Source of the DNA: Bacteroidaceae bacterium
GTDB lineage: Bacteria; Bacteroidota; Bacteroidia; Bacteroidales; Bacteroidaceae
Assembly: GCA_024680695.1 (NCBI GenBank)
Contig: JAILBW010000128.1
Coordinates: forward strand, 1 to 37,990
Reading direction: 5' to 3'
DNA length: 37,990 nucleotides
Under the pieces are notes generated by a model. The model ran no database searches and had not been told where the DNA came from. It was given only the letters and a program-made list of their open reading frames with translations. A program made the translations under genes and the position numbers. Numbering within the stretch: position 1 is the first letter of the stretch; each line of letters begins with the position of its first letter. Positions 1 to 9,310 of the stretch are shown piece after piece.

Positions 1-501
1 TATAACTATAATTATATTAACTTATTGTAATATAATAATTTACTATCTCCTCTCCCGCGCGAAATCCGCCCACGGTGCAGAAAAATGGACTGTCCTTTGT
101 CTCAATTGTCACGCAACGTGGAAAAGCCCTCGCTGCCGGCAAGAGAAAGTGTCCGCTTTTTTCATACACAAACCCGTGAAAAAGCAGCAGATTTTGCATT
201 TTGCATTTTGCAAATAGAATTTAGTACACAGTTCCGTCCGTCGCACCTTCGGCGCTGTTTCCGTTGTGTGCTGGTAGCAGGGGCAGTCTTGGACAAACCA
301 AGCGCCGCATGCGTCGAGCGGCCTCTGCCTGTGGCCTGCCACCCCTTCGGCGTTTAATCTTTCCTCTCGCTTACTCGCAGCCTTAAATCTGAAAAAATCG
401 CCTAATGAAAATGCGTCAAAAAGTGGCTAAATTGGGCAAAAATGATCCCCTTTTGAGGGGGCATTAGAAAACGGCCAAAGCGATACGATACTCCGAAATA
501 T

Positions 502-1137
502 TTACACCTCACCAACTTTTACGTATTCGTTCAGGATGGCATAGACGGTAAGGGCAGAGAGGGAACGGAGACCCGTCTTCTCCTGAATGTTTCGGCGGTG
601 AGTGATAACGGTGGTAGGGCTGATGTGGAGCTGCTCGGCAATCTCCTTGTTGATGAGACCCTTCACCATCAGGACAAGTACCTCAATCTCGCGAGGCGAG
701 AGGTCAGGTTGTCGCAGAGCATCGGCATCGTGGCGCCGAACGTGAGGAAAGCAGGGGCCGTGGAACGACTCGTCGGCGCGCCGCTCGCCATGATGGCCAC
801 CAAGCTGGCGGAGGCGGAGTACCTGCTGGATGAGCGAATGTTCGTCCTGCGACACATCAAGTACCGGAACTCCCAGCGCCCGAGCCTGTTCAACACCCTG
901 AACCAGAAGTACAACGCGATGGCCGAGTTGTCGGAAGAAATTGACCTGAGAGAAATAGATGTTGCCCGACACAAAGTAGTGGACGAAGGCGAACGGAGTG
1001 TCCTGCATCAGTTCGGAAAAGGAACGGAAACAGCGCACTTGCACCTCAGGCAGAAGGTCGTGGAGCAAGGACTTCATGCCAATGCAGGTAAGTGTATTTG
1101 CATCAATAACTGCAAGTTCTATTTCGCGTTTTTCCAT
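502..1137 (-). CDS. LuxR-family HTH transcriptional regulator with a degenerate receiver-like N-terminus
   Basis: C-terminal LSPREIEVLVLMVKGLINKEIAEQLHISPTTVITHRRNIQEKTG is a classic LuxR/GerE HTH. The ORF track runs to 1335, but the internal start MEKREIELAVIDANTL (1137) fits the fold and a TACCTTTG box just upstream on the minus strand. Confidence 0.85.
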   Translation of the reverse strand: MEKREIELAVIDANTLTCIGMKSLLHDLLPEVQVRCFRSFSELMQDTPFAFVHYFVSGNIYFSQVNFFRQLGHRVVLLVQGVEQARALGVPVLDVSQDEHSLIQQVLRLRQLGGHHGERRADESFHGPCFPHVRRHDADALRQPDLSPREIEVLVLMVKGLINKEIAEQLHISPTTVITHRRNIQEKTGLRSLSALTVYAILNEYVKVGEV

Positions 1138-1159
1138 CACACAACTTGTTTTGCGAGAG

Positions 1160-1167
1160 CAAAGGTA
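1160..1167 (-). promoter_or_regulatory. Putative Bacteroidota -7 box (TACCTTTG) for the LuxR-type gene
   Basis: Plus strand CAAAGGTA, i.e. minus strand TACCTTTG, ~23 nt upstream of the proposed ATG. Confidence 0.5.
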
Positions 1168-1474
1168 CGGATAAGTGAGCGAAAACGCAAATTTATTTGC
1201 AGTTTTCCGAACGAAAGTACCTTCGACGAAGTCAGAGGTACGGATAAGTGAGCGAAAATACAAATTTTGGAGCAAACACAAAGAAATGCGGGCATTTGTT
1301 TGTTGAGTCGCGACAAAATTCGACCAGCTGGTCAAATTTATTTGCAGTTTTCTTCAACGCCTACTTTGTAGGCAGAAGCGGCAGAGCCGAGCGCCGAACG
1401 AGAGCACCTTCTTCAACACCCGCAAGCGGGCAGAAGCGCCGCAAAGCGTCGAGCGCGACGAAGTCAGAGGTACG
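1163..1474. repeat. Mosaic of short direct repeats upstream of the LuxR-type gene
   Basis: AGGTACGGATAAGTGAGCGAAAA at 1163-1185 and 1236-1258; CAAATTTATTTGCAGTTTTC at 1188-1207 and 1333-1352; CGACGAAGTCAGAGGTACG at 1224-1242 and 1456-1474. Confidence 0.85.
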
Positions 1475-1566
1475 CTTTTCCTGCAAAAAAGTGTTCTATT
1501 CGTCCGAAAAGGATGCGAACTTCACAAGTGGCAGGCTCAGAATTTGGAAATATAAGATAATTGCAT

Positions 1567-1574
1567 TATCTTTG
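1567..1574 (+). promoter_or_regulatory. Putative Bacteroidota -7 box (TATCTTTG) for purM
   Basis: TTG, ~20 nt spacer, TATCTTTG, then ATG at 1602. Confidence 0.5.
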
Positions 1575-1601
1575 CAGCCGAATTAGTTTAGCCCGACCGA
1601 A

Positions 1602-2768
1602 ATGAGCAACCAACGTTACATGCTTCGCGGCGTAAGTGCCGCAAAGGAAGACGTACACAACGCAATAAGACACATCGACAAAGGCATCTTTCCGCAAGCC
1701 TTCTGCAAGATAATTCCCGACATTCTGGGCGGAGACCCGGCATACTGCAACATCATGCATGCCGACGGAGCCGGCACGAAGTCGAGTCTGGCCTATTTGT
1801 ATTGGCGCGAGACAGGAGACCTCGGGGTGTGGAAAGGCATCGCACAAGATGCGCTCGTGATGAACACCGACGACCTGCTCTGCGTGGGAGCGGTGGACAA
1901 CATCCTTGTTTCCTCGACCATCGGACGGAACAAGATGCTCATCCCCGGCGAGGTGATCAGCGCTATCATCGAGGGAACCGACGAGCTGATGAAGGAAATG
2001 CGCCAGATGGGCATCGGCATCTACGGCACCGGCGGCGAGACGGCCGACGTCGGCGACCTGGTGCGCACGATTATCGTTGACAGCACAGTCACCTGCCGCA
2101 TGAAGCGGAGCGACGTCATCGACAATGCCCGCATCCGTCCGGGCGACGTCATTGTGGGACTGAGCAGTTCGGGACAAGCCACCTACGAGAAGGAATACAA
2201 CGGAGGCATGGGGAGCAACGGACTCACCAGCGCCCGCCACGATGTCTTCGCGAAATACCTAGCCGAAAAGTATCCCGAGAGCTATGACCATGCAGTGCCC
2301 AAGGAACTTGTCTATAGCGGCACTTGTCGCCTGACAGACCAGATAGAAGGCTCGCCGCTGACGGCAGGCAAACTCGTACTCTCCCCCACCCGCACCTACG
2401 CGCCGGTGATCAAACGACTGCTCGACGAAATGCGCCCACACATTCACGGCATGGTGCATTGTACGGGCGGGGCTCAGACGAAGGTGCTGCACTTCGTGGG
2501 CGACGCCTGCCGCGTGGTAAAGGACAACATGTTCCCAATACCGCCACTGTTCCGCACCATACAGGAGCAGAGCGGCACCGAATGGAGCGAGATGTACAAG
2601 GTGTTCAACATGGGACACCGCATGGAGATCTACGTGACACCCGAGGATGCCGAGAAGGTGATTGCCATCAGCAAGAGTTTCAACATCGATGCACAGGTAG
2701 TGGGACACATCGAGGAGGGCAAGAAGAGCCTGACCATCAAGAGCGAATACGGAACATTTGAATATTAG
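1602..2768 (+). CDS. purM: Phosphoribosylformylglycinamidine cyclo-ligase (AIR synthase)
   Basis: HADGAGTKSSLAYLYWRETGD, DALVMNTDDLLCVGA, GGETADVGDLVRT, VGLSSSG; PurM/AIRS-type protein. Confidence 0.85.
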   Translation: MSNQRYMLRGVSAAKEDVHNAIRHIDKGIFPQAFCKIIPDILGGDPAYCNIMHADGAGTKSSLAYLYWRETGDLGVWKGIAQDALVMNTDDLLCVGAVDNILVSSTIGRNKMLIPGEVISAIIEGTDELMKEMRQMGIGIYGTGGETADVGDLVRTIIVDSTVTCRMKRSDVIDNARIRPGDVIVGLSSSGQATYEKEYNGGMGSNGLTSARHDVFAKYLAEKYPESYDHAVPKELVYSGTCRLTDQIEGSPLTAGKLVLSPTRTYAPVIKRLLDEMRPHIHGMVHCTGGAQTKVLHFVGDACRVVKDNMFPIPPLFRTIQEQSGTEWSEMYKVFNMGHRMEIYVTPEDAEKVIAISKSFNIDAQVVGHIEEGKKSLTIKSEYGTFEY

Positions 2769-2816
2769 ACACTCCCTCATCCTCCGGGAAGCAAGAGAGG
2801 GGAGGAACGCAATACG

Positions 2817-3023
2817 ATGATGAGAGAAATCAAGAACTACGCCACTCGCGACTGGGTCCGCCAAATGGGCCTCATGATGTGCTACATGACATTGCTCATG
2901 GCTTGCTTCCGCTGTGCTCTGGCTGGCAAATGGCTCTTCGCGGCAGGCTTCCTGCTGGGAGCGGTCGGATGGATCATCCTCTACATCATCGATATGCGAA
3001 AAATAGAGGAGAAGAACAAATAA
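2817..3023 (+). CDS. Small membrane protein (68 aa, two predicted TM segments)
   Basis: MMREIKNYATRDWVRQMGLMMCYMTLLMACFRCALAGKWLFAAGFLLGAVGWIILYIIDMRKIEEKNK; co-directional between purM and prfA. Confidence 0.6.
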   Translation: MMREIKNYATRDWVRQMGLMMCYMTLLMACFRCALAGKWLFAAGFLLGAVGWIILYIIDMRKIEEKNK

Positions 3024-3035
3024 GGAGAGGACAAT

Positions 3036-3140
3036 ATGTTGGAATACGTGATAATAGGAGTCTTGCTCGTCGTCATGGTGCTCGCATGGTGGCAATATGT
3101 ACAGACACTCCGTAAAAGAAAGAGACATGGCAGAAAGTAA
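3036..3140 (+). CDS. Candidate 34-aa single-TM microprotein overlapping the prfA start
   Basis: Read directly from DNA (below the ORF track cutoff): MLEYVIIGVLLVVMVLAWWQYVQTLRKRKRHGRK*; preceded by AAGGAGAGGACAAT; overlaps prfA ATG (3127) by 14 nt. Confidence 0.45.
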   Translation: MLEYVIIGVLLVVMVLAWWQYVQTLRKRKRHGRK

Positions 3141-4239
3141 TAGCCTACTCGACAAACTGGATGGCATCGTGAGCCGTTTCGAAGAAGTCAGCACCCTGAT
3201 TACCGATCCGGCCGTCATTGCCGACCAGAAGCGCTATGTCAAGCTGACGAAGGAGTACAAGGATCTGGGCAAGATTGTCAAGGCCCGCAAGGAATACATG
3301 GGCTGCCTGCAGAATGTGGCAGACGCCAAGGAGATGCTGGCCATCGAGGACGATGCCGAGACCAAGGAGATGCTGCGCGAGGAAATGGCCGAGAGCGAGA
3401 AACGCATCCCCGAACTGGAGGAAGAGATAAAGTTGCTGCTCGTCCCGGCCGATCCCGAAGATGAAAAGAACGTCATCATGGAGATACGCGGAGGCACAGG
3501 CGGCGACGAGGCCGCACTCTTTGCCGGCGACCTCTTCCGAATGTACAGCAAGTATATCGAGGCAAAAGGATGGAAGATGGCCGTGAGCAGCTATAGCGAA
3601 GGAGCTGTGGGCGGATACAAGGAAATTATCTTCAGCGTGACGGGCGAAGGGGTGTATGGCATATTGAAATACGAATCGGGAGTCCATCGAGTGCAGCGCG
3701 TTCCCGTCACCGAGACTCAGGGCCGAGTGCATACCAGCGCAGCCACAGTGGCCGTCTTGCCCGAGGCCGAGGAATTCGACGTCGAGATTAACGAGGGCGC
3801 CATCAAGTGGGACACCTTCCGCAGCAGCGGTGCAGGCGGCCAGAACGTGAACAAGGTGGAGTCGGGAGTGCGCGCTCGCTATATGTGGCGCAACCCGAAC
3901 ACCGGCGTCGAAGAGGAGATACTTGTGGAGTGTACCGAGACTCGCGACCAGCCGAAGAACAAGGAACGGGCTCTCGCGCGCCTGCGAACATTTATATATG
4001 ACAAGGAGCACCAAAAATACATCGACGACATCGCAAGTAAGCGAAAGACGATGGTATCGACCGGAGACCGCAGCGCAAAGATACGCACCTACAACTACCC
4101 GCAGGGACGCATCACCGACCACCGCATCGGATACACCATCTACAACCTGGCCGCCTTCATGGACGGACAGATACAAGACTGCATCGACCACCTCATCGTG
4201 GCCGAGAATGCAGAACGGCTAAAAGAATCAGAACTGTAA
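3127..4239 (+). CDS. prfA: Peptide chain release factor 1
   Basis: GGQ motif in RSSGAGGQNVNKVESGVR; PVT tripeptide in RVQRVPVTETQGRVHTSAATVAVLPE; start MAESNSLLDKLDGIVSRFEEV. Confidence 0.93.
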   Translation: MAESNSLLDKLDGIVSRFEEVSTLITDPAVIADQKRYVKLTKEYKDLGKIVKARKEYMGCLQNVADAKEMLAIEDDAETKEMLREEMAESEKRIPELEEEIKLLLVPADPEDEKNVIMEIRGGTGGDEAALFAGDLFRMYSKYIEAKGWKMAVSSYSEGAVGGYKEIIFSVTGEGVYGILKYESGVHRVQRVPVTETQGRVHTSAATVAVLPEAEEFDVEINEGAIKWDTFRSSGAGGQNVNKVESGVRARYMWRNPNTGVEEEILVECTETRDQPKNKERALARLRTFIYDKEHQKYIDDIASKRKTMVSTGDRSAKIRTYNYPQGRITDHRIGYTIYNLAAFMDGQIQDCIDHLIVAENAERLKESEL

Positions 4240-4260
4240 GGACATAGCATTGCAGGCGAT

Positions 4261-4503
4261 ATGGGACTGTTCAAAGATATCAAAGGAGAATGGACGTGGA
4301 GCAGCGTCAGGAATTCGTTTAAGATGCACTGGCCGGACCTTCTTGCCGTGTTCATCGCAGGTTTCCTGACACCACCCTGCCTGGAGAGAATGGAAAAGGC
4401 AGACAGCACACCCATGTTCTTCCTTGTCTGGATTGCAGTTCTCCTGCTTGCCAGTATTGTGATAGGCTTAGCCATGGGAATTAAAAGAAAGATAAAGGTA
4501 TGA
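4261..4503 (+). CDS. Small membrane protein (80 aa)
   Basis: [80 protein letters not shown]; stop overlaps pyrF start as ATGA. Confidence 0.6.
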   Translation: MGLFKDIKGEWTWSSVRNSFKMHWPDLLAVFIAGFLTPPCLERMEKADSTPMFFLVWIAVLLLASIVIGLAMGIKRKIKV

Positions 4504-5330
4504 CGAGACAAGAGTTAGTAGCAAACATACGAAGCAAGAAGAGTTTCCTTTGCGTCGGCCTTGACACCGACACAAAGAAGATACCCACACATCTGCTGAA
4601 GGAAGATGATCCCATCTTCGCCTTCAACAAGGCCATCATCGATGCCACGGCTCCCTACTGCATCGCCTATAAGCCAAACCTGGCTTTTTACGAGGCTTTC
4701 GGCGTAAAAGGTATCATGGCTTTCGAGAAGACAGTGAAGTATCTGAAGGAGCACTATCCCGACCAGTTCATCATCGCAGACGCAAAACGTGGCGACATCG
4801 GCAACACCAGCAAGATGTATGCCCGCACATTCTTCGGCGAGTATGATGTAGATGCACTGACCGTGGCGCCCTACATGGGAGAGGACAGCGTGACGCCCTT
4901 CATCGAAGGATACGAAGGAAAGTGGGTTGTCCTTCTGGCCCTGACCAGCAACAAGGGCTCGTTTGACTTCCAGCTCACAGAGGATAAGAATGGTGAACGG
5001 CTCTTCGAGAAGGTCATCCGCAAGAGCCGCGAATGGGGTAACGACGGAAACCTGATGTACGTCGTAGGCGCAACAAGGGGCGAGATGTTCCAGGACATTC
5101 GCCAGGTTGCACCTAATGCATTCCTGCTCGTACCCGGCATCGGTGCCCAGGGCGGAAGCCTCGAGGAGGTGTGCAAGTATGGCATGACCGAGGACATCGG
5201 CTTGCTGGTCAACAGCAGCCGCGCCATCATATATGCCGACAACACAGAGTACTTTGACAAGGTGGCAGCCGAAAAGGCACACGAAGTGCAGCAACAAATG
5301 GAAATTGAATTAGACAGACATGGAATTTAG
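4500..5330 (+). CDS. pyrF: Orotidine 5'-phosphate decarboxylase
   Basis: [58 protein letters not shown]. Confidence 0.93.
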   Translation: MTRQELVANIRSKKSFLCVGLDTDTKKIPTHLLKEDDPIFAFNKAIIDATAPYCIAYKPNLAFYEAFGVKGIMAFEKTVKYLKEHYPDQFIIADAKRGDIGNTSKMYARTFFGEYDVDALTVAPYMGEDSVTPFIEGYEGKWVVLLALTSNKGSFDFQLTEDKNGERLFEKVIRKSREWGNDGNLMYVVGATRGEMFQDIRQVAPNAFLLVPGIGAQGGSLEEVCKYGMTEDIGLLVNSSRAIIYADNTEYFDKVAAEKAHEVQQQMEIELDRHGI

Positions 5331-6396
5331 TGCAGAAATGATTGCCGGCTTGGTGCAAGGGACCGTGGAAGGTGACCCCAAAGCCGTAGTGAATAACTTT
5401 GCTAAAATTGAAGAGGGACGCCCCGGATGCATCAGTTTCCTGGCGAATCCCAAATATGCTCATTACCTCTACGAGACAGAAAGCAGCATCGTGCTTGTCG
5501 CGCGAGACTTCAAACTGGAGGGAGAGACAAAGGCCACACTTATCCGCGTGGACAATCCCTACGAGACGGTTGCGAAACTGTTGCAAATTTACGAAAGCAT
5601 GAAGCCCAAGCGCACAGGCATCAGCGAACTGGCATTCATCGACCCCACAGCAAAGATAGGCGAGGGATGCTACATCGGTCCGTTTGTGGCCATCGCCGAG
5701 GGAGTGGAGATTGGCAGCGGCTGTGTGCTGCATCCGCATGTCACCATCGGACGGAATGCCAGTGTAGGCGCTGACACCGAGATTTATAGTAACGCTGTCA
5801 TCTACCACGACTGCCGGGTGGGCCAGCGCTGCATCCTACATGCCGGCTGCGTAATCGGCGCCGATGGTTTTGGCTTTGCACCGACGGAGAAGGGCTACGA
5901 GAAGATACCTCAGATAGGCATCGTCACCATCGAAGACGATGTGGAGATAGGCGCCAATACATGCATCGACCGCAGCACAATGGGCAGTACCTTCATTCAC
6001 CGCGGCGTGAAACTGGACAACTTGGTGCAGATTGCCCACAATTGCGAAGTGGGTGCGGACACCGTCATGTCGTCGCAAGTAGGCGTAGCCGGAAGCACCA
6101 AGATAGGAGAATGGTGCATGTTCGGCGGGCAGGTAGGCATCGCTGGACACGCCACAATACCGAACCGCACATTGGTAGGGGCACAGGGCGGTGTACCGAA
6201 CTCCGTCAAGAAAGAGGGAATGGCACTGCAAGGCTCACCCGCCATCGACGCCAAGACCTTCTGGCGTTGCAGCGCAGTATTCAAGAACCTGCCCGAAATG
6301 CGGAACGAAGTGAATCGCCTCACGAAACAGATTAAAGAACTGCAAGAGCAGATAGCTCTGCTCACCAACCCTGCACAATTGCAGGATAACTTATAA
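5320..6396 (+). CDS. lpxD: UDP-3-O-(3-hydroxyacyl)glucosamine N-acyltransferase
   Basis: Left-handed beta-helix hexapeptide repeats ([20 protein letters not shown]...), [41 protein letters not shown]. Confidence 0.93.
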   Translation: MEFSAEMIAGLVQGTVEGDPKAVVNNFAKIEEGRPGCISFLANPKYAHYLYETESSIVLVARDFKLEGETKATLIRVDNPYETVAKLLQIYESMKPKRTGISELAFIDPTAKIGEGCYIGPFVAIAEGVEIGSGCVLHPHVTIGRNASVGADTEIYSNAVIYHDCRVGQRCILHAGCVIGADGFGFAPTEKGYEKIPQIGIVTIEDDVEIGANTCIDRSTMGSTFIHRGVKLDNLVQIAHNCEVGADTVMSSQVGVAGSTKIGEWCMFGGQVGIAGHATIPNRTLVGAQGGVPNSVKKEGMALQGSPAIDAKTFWRCSAVFKNLPEMRNEVNRLTKQIKELQEQIALLTNPAQLQDNL

Positions 6397-6402
6397 CGAG
6401 AC

Positions 6403-7788
6403 ATGTTGAAACAAAACACTCTGAACGACAGTTTCTCGGTGAGTGGAAAGGGTCTGCACACAGGACTCCACCTGTCTGCCACCTTCCGACCTGCTCCCGA
6501 GAACCACGGATACAAGATTCAGCGCATCGACCTTCCCGGAAAACCGACCATTGATGCGGTGGCCGAAAATGTGGTGGACACACAACGAGGTACGGTGCTG
6601 GCACAGGGAGAAGCCCGATGCAGCACTGTCGAGCACGCAATGGCAGCCCTCTACGCGCATGGCGTTGATAATGTTCTCATCGAAGTGAATGGGCCCGAGA
6701 TACCCATTCTGGACGGCAGCGCTGCATGCTACGTGAAAGAGATACAGCGCGTAGGACTCAAGGAGCAGGATGCTCCCAAGGACTACTTTGTCATCACAAA
6801 GAAGATGGAGTTCCGCGACGAAAACAGCGGCGCATGCATTACCTTGCTGCCCGACGAGGATTTCTCCATCACAACCATGATCTCGTTCCAAGGCAAAGTG
6901 CTCAGCAGCCAGTTTGCCACTCTCGACCGCATGGACGACTTCGACAGCGAGATATCGGCAGCCCGCACCTTCGTCTTCGTGCGCGAGATAGAACCTCTGC
7001 TGATGGCTGGCCTCATCAAGGGCGGCGACCTGGACAACGCCATCGTCATCTACGAGAATCGCACCAGTCAGGAGAATCTGGACAAGCTGTGCAAACTCAC
7101 CGGGGCAGAGCCTCACAATGCCAACGAACTCGGATACATGCAGCACAAGCCGCTCGTCTGGGAGAATGAACCTGCACGACACAAGCTACTCGACATCATC
7201 GGCGACATGGCGCTCATTGGCCGTCCTATCAAGGGGCGCATCATTGCGACCCGTCCGGGCCATACAATAAACAATAAGTTCGCCCGCATCATGCGCAAGG
7301 AGATACGCAAGCACGACGTGCAGGCGCCGCGCATCGACCTGAACGCGACACCTTTGTTGGACGTGAACCAAATACGCCATCTGCTACCTCACCGCTATCC
7401 CATGCAGCTGGTGGACAAGGTGCTTGACATGAAGCCTGACAGCATCGTCGCAATGAAAAACATTACGAGTAACGAGCCCTTCTTCCAAGGGCATTTCCCC
7501 GAAGAGCCCGTGATGCCAGGCGTGCTGATCATCGAGGCAATGACACAGACTGGCGGACTATGGGTGCTCAATCAAATGGAAGAACCAGAACGATGGAGCA
7601 CATACATCCTGAAGATCGACGGCGTAAAGTTCCGGCAGAAAGTCACGCCCGGCGACACACTCATCTTCAAGGTGGAACCCCTCACGCCGCTCTCACACGG
7701 CATCATCACGATGCAAGGGTTCACCTTTGTGGGAGAGAACTGCATCGCCGAGGCTGTCGTCACGGCACAAGTCATCAAGAATAAATAA
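6403..7788 (+). CDS. lpxC/fabZ: Bifunctional UDP-3-O-acyl-N-acetylglucosamine deacetylase / 3-hydroxyacyl-ACP dehydratase
   Basis: N-terminal LpxC (TLNDSFSVSGKGLHTG, STVEHAMAALYAHGVDN, EIPILDGSA); C-terminal FabZ (LLPHRYPMQLVDKV, GHFPEEPVMPGVLIIEAMTQTGG). Confidence 0.92.
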   Translation: MLKQNTLNDSFSVSGKGLHTGLHLSATFRPAPENHGYKIQRIDLPGKPTIDAVAENVVDTQRGTVLAQGEARCSTVEHAMAALYAHGVDNVLIEVNGPEIPILDGSAACYVKEIQRVGLKEQDAPKDYFVITKKMEFRDENSGACITLLPDEDFSITTMISFQGKVLSSQFATLDRMDDFDSEISAARTFVFVREIEPLLMAGLIKGGDLDNAIVIYENRTSQENLDKLCKLTGAEPHNANELGYMQHKPLVWENEPARHKLLDIIGDMALIGRPIKGRIIATRPGHTINNKFARIMRKEIRKHDVQAPRIDLNATPLLDVNQIRHLLPHRYPMQLVDKVLDMKPDSIVAMKNITSNEPFFQGHFPEEPVMPGVLIIEAMTQTGGLWVLNQMEEPERWSTYILKIDGVKFRQKVTPGDTLIFKVEPLTPLSHGIITMQGFTFVGENCIAEAVVTAQVIKNK

Positions 7789-7808
7789 ACACCATAGCGA
7801 CACACACT

Positions 7809-8582
7809 ATGAGCAAAATCAGCCCTTTGGCCTACATACATCCCGAGGCCGTCATCGGAGAGAACTGTGAAATCGGTCCCTTCTGCTACATCGACCGAGG
7901 CGTAGTAATCGGAAACGACAATGTACTGATGAATAGCGTCACCATACTCTACGGCGCTCGCATCGGCTCTGGCAACATCTTCTTCCCTGGTGCCGTCATC
8001 AGCGCAATACCACAGGATCTCAAGTTTCAAGGTGAAGACACCACAGCCGAAATCGGAAACAACAACAAGATACGAGAGAACGTGACGATCAACCGAGGCA
8101 CTGCGGCCAAGGGAAGAACCATCGTGGGCAACAACAACCTGCTCATGGAGGGAATGCATGTGGCCCACGACGTGTTTATCGGCAACGGATGCATCATCGG
8201 CAACAGTACGAAACTGGCCGGCGAGGTAGTTGTAGATGACAATGCCATACTGAGCGCCAGCGTGCTCATCCACCAATTCTGCCGAATCGGAGGATACACC
8301 ATGGTGGGCGGCGGCACACGTTCCAGTCAAGACATCCCCCCTTATAGTATGATCGCACGCGACCCCGCAGCTTTCTGCGGACTAAACACCGTCGGGCTGA
8401 GGCGGCGCAATTTCGACCGAGAGATAATCAACAACATTCATCAGGCTTACCAGATTATCCTGCAAGGCACAGGCAAGCTGAACGACCTGCTGACTCGCGT
8501 CGAACAGGAGATTCCCATGAGCCCGGAGATACAATACATCCTTGACTTCATCCGCTCCAGCAAGCGCGGATTCATCCGATAA
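7809..8582 (+). CDS. lpxA: Acyl-ACP--UDP-N-acetylglucosamine O-acyltransferase
   Basis: IHPEAVIGENCEIGPFCYIDRGVVIGNDN, DLKFQGEDT, TIVGNNNLLMEGMHVAHD, AFCGLNTVGLRRRNF. Confidence 0.93.
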   Translation: MSKISPLAYIHPEAVIGENCEIGPFCYIDRGVVIGNDNVLMNSVTILYGARIGSGNIFFPGAVISAIPQDLKFQGEDTTAEIGNNNKIRENVTINRGTAAKGRTIVGNNNLLMEGMHVAHDVFIGNGCIIGNSTKLAGEVVVDDNAILSASVLIHQFCRIGGYTMVGGGTRSSQDIPPYSMIARDPAAFCGLNTVGLRRRNFDREIINNIHQAYQIILQGTGKLNDLLTRVEQEIPMSPEIQYILDFIRSSKRGFIR

Positions 8583-8770
8583 AGGTGGGGTCTAAAAATT
8601 AAGCTTTGAGCTATGCTTAGGCTATTTTTGAGCAGATGTGACTTCAAGGCCGAAGAAGCGTAGCGAGCTATGGTTCCAGGAATTGGAGACACAGATGCCA
8701 AAAAGAGAAAGGCAAAGACAAAGATAATCCACCTGTTTTTTTATTATCAGAACACGCCTAAACAACTGCA

Positions 8771-9304
8771 ATGACTCTGAAACTCACTCTCTTCAGCCAA
8801 GAGGTCGAAGACTTCGTGCTGGAACTGAAACTCGATGCCGACGCCACCTTCTTCGAGTTGCACCGCCTGATTCAGGAGGCATGCCACTATGCCGACGGAC
8901 ACAACCATAGTTTCCTTATCTGCGATGAGGAATGGCGCATCCAGCAACGCATCCGGCAGACAGACACAGGCGACACAGCCATCGACGAGGACCTCTTTCT
9001 CATGGACGACACGCCGGTGAGCGACTTTCTCGAGGAGGAGGGACAGCACTTGGCATACGTCTTCGACCCAGAAGAGCAGCGATACTTTCTCATGGAACTG
9101 TCCGAAAACCTTTTCGGGCAACCACAGCCAAACCCGATTGTAAGCCGACGACACGGAAAAGCACCAGCTCAGTATCTGACAGACGAGTCGGAGATTACAA
9201 AGCCTGAGAAATCCGAGGAAACAGACAATACAGAGTTTTACGGAGACGAAGATTTCGACGAAGGCGAGATAGATCTTGAAGGTTTTGAAATAAGCGAGCA
9301 GTAG
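8771..9304 (+). CDS. Plasmid pRiA4b ORF-3-like family protein
   Basis: LELDADATFFELHRLIQEACHYADGHNHSFLICDEEW...LEEEGQHLAYVFDPEEQRYFLMEL; acidic C-terminus. Confidence 0.6.
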   Translation: MTLKLTLFSQEVEDFVLELKLDADATFFELHRLIQEACHYADGHNHSFLICDEEWRIQQRIRQTDTGDTAIDEDLFLMDDTPVSDFLEEEGQHLAYVFDPEEQRYFLMELSENLFGQPQPNPIVSRRHGKAPAQYLTDESEITKPEKSEETDNTEFYGDEDFDEGEIDLEGFEISEQ

Positions 9305-9310
9305 GCAGCC

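Noticed and set aside
85-357. 90-aa ORF at the left edge
   Set aside because: Overlapping ORF on the other strand, no domain and no start context; probably non-coding.
2259-4191. Long minus-strand ORFs opposite purM and prfA (2259-3218, 3145-4191)
   Set aside because: Overlap recognised housekeeping genes on the plus strand and show no family signatures.
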